DNA of 7,890 nt. Origin: Bacillota bacterium (GTDB lineage: Bacteria > Bacillota > Clostridia > Christensenellales > Pumilibacteraceae). The stretch lies in NCBI GenBank assembly GCA_009780875.1, contig WQZE01000040.1, positions 1 to 7,890 of the forward strand, written 5' to 3'. Shown here piece by piece: positions 6,101-7,890 of this stretch. The notes beneath the pieces were generated by a model. It searched no databases. It saw only the letters and a list, made by a program, of their open reading frames with translations, and had not been told where the DNA came from. The position numbers and the translations under genes were made by a program. Position 1 is the first letter of the stretch, and every line of letters begins with the position of its first letter.

Positions 6101-6129
6101 TTGACTTATTTTTGCATATAGTGTATAAT
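6101..6129 (+). promoter_or_regulatory. SigA-type promoter of parA, placed directly on the start codon
   Basis: TTGACT (6101-6106) and TATAAT (6124-6129) are 17 bp apart. The -10 box ends six bases before the parA ATG (6136), so the expected transcription start coincides with the A of the ATG. Confidence 0.85.
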
Positions 6130-6135
6130 ATTGGT

Positions 6136-6948
6136 ATGTCAAAAATTGTAGCAATTTCAAATCAAAAGGGCGGTGTGGGCAAGACCACGACCGCCGTCAA
6201 CCTATCCGCATTTTTGGCAGCGATGGGAAAAACCGTTTTATTGATTGACATTGACCCACAAGGCAATGCAAGCAGCGGACTTGGTATACAAAAAAAGAAT
6301 TTGGAAAACACTATTTACAATGTATTGCTAGGCGATATTGAAGCCAAAGATGCCATCGTGGGCACAACGGTAGAAGGTCTCAAACTCATCCCAAGCAATA
6401 TTGACCTGGTGGGTGCCGAGGTGGAACTCATCAACAATGTCCGCAAAAGAGATGAGATTTTGCGTGGTGCCTTGTCAGATTTGCGAAACGATTTTGATTT
6501 TATTTTGATAGATTGCCCCCCCTCTCTTGGCTTGCTTACGGTCAATGCCTTGGCAGCGTCCAACAGTATTTTGATACCTTTGCAAGGAGAGTATTTTGCC
6601 TTGGAGGGCTTGTCTCAACTGATGAACACCATCCGCCTTGTCAAAAGACACTACAACCCTACCCTAGAAGTAGAAGGCGTGGTCCTCACGATGTATGATG
6701 CTCGCTCCAACCTCAGTATGTCTGTGACCGATGAGATTCTCAAATACTTTGGCAAAAAGGTTTTTAGCACTCGCATCCCACGCAATATCAAATTGGGTGA
6801 GTCCCCCAGTTATGGACTACCCGTAATGCAATATGAGCCCAAAAGCAGTGGCTCTATGTCCTATATGGCTTTGACCGAAGAATTTTTGATTCGCAATCAC
6901 GAAAATTATACCAAAATCACAAACTTGGGACTCCTCAAAGCAAAATAA
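6136..6948 (+). CDS. soj: ParA/Soj chromosome-partitioning ATPase
   Basis: A 270-residue ParA-family ATPase, the usual size for Soj. These proteins dimerise on ATP, bind DNA non-specifically on the nucleoid and are released by ParB, helping origin segregation and influencing DnaA. Visible motifs: deviant Walker A KGGVGKTT (11-18, signature Lys K11 and catalytic K16), LIDIDPQGN with D40, Walker B ILIDCPPS (123-130), and the MYDARSNLS block (186-194) with a conserved arginine. IPRNIKLGESPSYG (214-227) is typical of the family's C-terminal region. The ATG at 6136 gives the standard N-terminus; an upstream frame extension to 6079 would start before the promoter. There is no Shine-Dalgarno sequence, and the promoter abuts the ATG. 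No parB/spo0J gene follows, which is unusual for chromosomal soj. Confidence 0.93.
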   Translation: MSKIVAISNQKGGVGKTTTAVNLSAFLAAMGKTVLLIDIDPQGNASSGLGIQKKNLENTIYNVLLGDIEAKDAIVGTTVEGLKLIPSNIDLVGAEVELINNVRKRDEILRGALSDLRNDFDFILIDCPPSLGLLTVNALAASNSILIPLQGEYFALEGLSQLMNTIRLVKRHYNPTLEVEGVVLTMYDARSNLSMSVTDEILKYFGKKVFSTRIPRNIKLGESPSYGLPVMQYEPKSSGSMSYMALTEEFLIRNHENYTKITNLGLLKAK

Positions 6949-7055
6949 CCCCTTTTGCAAAGCATCTGTTACTCTTTGCTTTCTTAGGTTTCCGCACCTT
7001 TTTTGCAAAACGGATATCTTGCTTTGTCCCCCCTTTTTGCAAGGCTACATACCCT
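6949..7055 (+). other. Gap between parA and the acyltransferase-like gene
   Basis: No reading frame or clear promoter is visible. A weak hairpin (6957-6962 with 6974-6979, 11-nt loop) follows parA but lacks a proper T-run. CCTTTTGCAA-like strings recur three times (6951, 6997, 7032), which may be chance in this sequence, where TTTGCAA is frequent. Confidence 0.4.
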
Positions 7056-7890
7056 ATGCAACAACAAATACAAATAACTCAATCGCAAAATCCGCACAAA
7101 CAAAAAAACCGCATTTGGGAACTTGACTTTGTCCGTGGTGTTGCAATGCTTTTTATGTTTGTTTTTCACTACCATTTTGTAGTGAGTACCCTTGGGCATA
7201 TGTTTGGAGACTCACTTGCCCAAAGTGGCTTTGTCAAAGCAAGTGACGCTTTTTTTGAACCTGGTATTTTGTTTGACAAAAGTATGGACCAACTCTTTTT
7301 GTCTCTTGTTTTTTTCTTTCCCCTACTCTCTGGCATCACAAGCACTTTCCATACAACCGACATCAAACCGTTTTCCAAGGCCGGCAAGTTTGTCTTGGTA
7401 GCAGGTGCCATCTCCTTGGTGTCTTTTGTGATTGACCAAAATTTTGCACCTGGGCTTTATATCCGATTTGGCATCATCCATATGCTTGCTTTGTCAATGC
7501 TCCTTTACGCATTTTTGGCGATGTGGACAAACCACCTGTGCAACAAAATTTTCAGTTTTATTGCAAGCCACAAACGACCACTTGCCACTACTACCAACGC
7601 AATTTTTTCCAAACCCATACCCGACCAGCAAAAATTCGTGCAAAAATGCACCCAAATCACACAAGCGATTTTTTTTGCGGTCATTGGACTTGTGATGATT
7701 ATCATTGGGCTGGCACTTGACTTCCCGCTCATTAACACGAAATATAGCAACACTTGGGCGTGGCTCGGGCTCATCAACGGCAGTTACACCTCTGGTGACT
7801 ACTATCCAATGTTGCCCTATGCCGGCTACTTTTTTGTAGGAATAGCCATTGGCAAAGCATTCTACGCCTCCCGCAAATCTCTCCTCCCCA
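7056..7890 (+). CDS. DUF1624 / heparan-alpha-glucosaminide N-acetyltransferase-like membrane protein (partial, runs off right edge)
   Basis: The frame is open from ATG 7056 to the right edge, giving 278 residues without the C-terminus. After a hydrophilic, Gln-rich start comes RIWELDFVRGVAMLFM (19-34), the typical opening of this acyltransferase family: an acidic residue, an RG pair, then a first span and a histidine (H38). FPLLSGITSTF (88-98) and LYIRFGIIHMLALSMLL (134-150) also fit the family. Further spans lie at about 111-126, 202-222 and 250-267. Known relatives transfer acetyl groups across membranes to sugars; most bacterial members are uncharacterised. Only a weak AAGG lies 11 nt before the ATG, and no good promoter is seen in the 107-bp gap after parA, so read-through from parA is possible. 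Residues about 158-200 form an unusually long polar insertion between spans. Confidence 0.7.
   Translation, partial: MQQQIQITQSQNPHKQKNRIWELDFVRGVAMLFMFVFHYHFVVSTLGHMFGDSLAQSGFVKASDAFFEPGILFDKSMDQLFLSLVFFFPLLSGITSTFHTTDIKPFSKAGKFVLVAGAISLVSFVIDQNFAPGLYIRFGIIHMLALSMLLYAFLAMWTNHLCNKIFSFIASHKRPLATTTNAIFSKPIPDQQKFVQKCTQITQAIFFAVIGLVMIIIGLALDFPLINTKYSNTWAWLGLINGSYTSGDYYPMLPYAGYFFVGIAIGKAFYASRKSLLP

Noticed and set aside
6957..6982. Hairpin after parA as a terminator
   Set aside because: The stem is only 6 bp with an 11-nt loop and no T-run, so it is too weak to call.
6951..7042. Three CCTTTTGCAA-like strings as operators
   Set aside because: Similar TTTGCAA strings occur throughout the window in coding and non-coding DNA, and the spacing is irregular.

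Overview
The window looks like chromosomal DNA of a low-to-moderate GC Gram-positive bacterium, probably an uncultured member of the Bacillota (Clostridia-like). The support is a Soj-type ParA of the Firmicutes kind, a lipoprotein with a type II signal peptide, mostly AGGAG-like ribosome binding sites, rho-independent terminators, and TTGACA-N17-TATAAT promoters, three of them exact. TGA is used as stop. The lineage is an inference; no rRNA or tRNA is present to fix it.

Layout from left to right. Positions 1-538 hold two small minus-strand membrane-protein genes, the first cut by the window edge. They lie behind a long leader (539-782) and an exact consensus promoter (789-817). Just upstream of its -35 are tandem 11-bp repeats, and further upstream is a second promoter-like element (972-1000). 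Positions 1049-3907 hold a minus-strand group: a membrane-anchored hypothetical protein (312 aa), an ABC-2-type permease and its ATPase, closed by a terminator at 1049-1076. The 312-aa gene has its own exact promoter (4063-4091) and a ~149-nt leader.

Positions 3908-4315 are non-coding apart from a possible small reading frame. This gap contains eight perfect copies of an 8-bp repeat (4201-4264) and the terminator of the next gene. Positions 4316-5925 hold a lipoprotein of unknown function and, upstream on the same strand, a divergent member of the Thg1 (3'-5' polymerase / tRNA-His guanylyltransferase) family with a very basic N-terminal extension. Both are probably transcribed from the exact promoter at 5999-6027.

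From 6101 the plus strand carries parA/soj, whose -10 box ends six bases before the ATG, so its mRNA is probably leaderless. No parB follows. The next gene is a DUF1624 / heparan-glucosaminide acetyltransferase-like membrane protein that runs off the right edge.

The genes do not form one obvious pathway. The permease and ATPase form a transporter, possibly linked to the 312-aa surface protein. The Thg1-like gene and parA are divergently transcribed neighbours. The observations most worth following are the bacterial Thg1-like protein, the apparently leaderless parA without a parB, the octamer microsatellite, and the long leader in front of the left-hand membrane genes.
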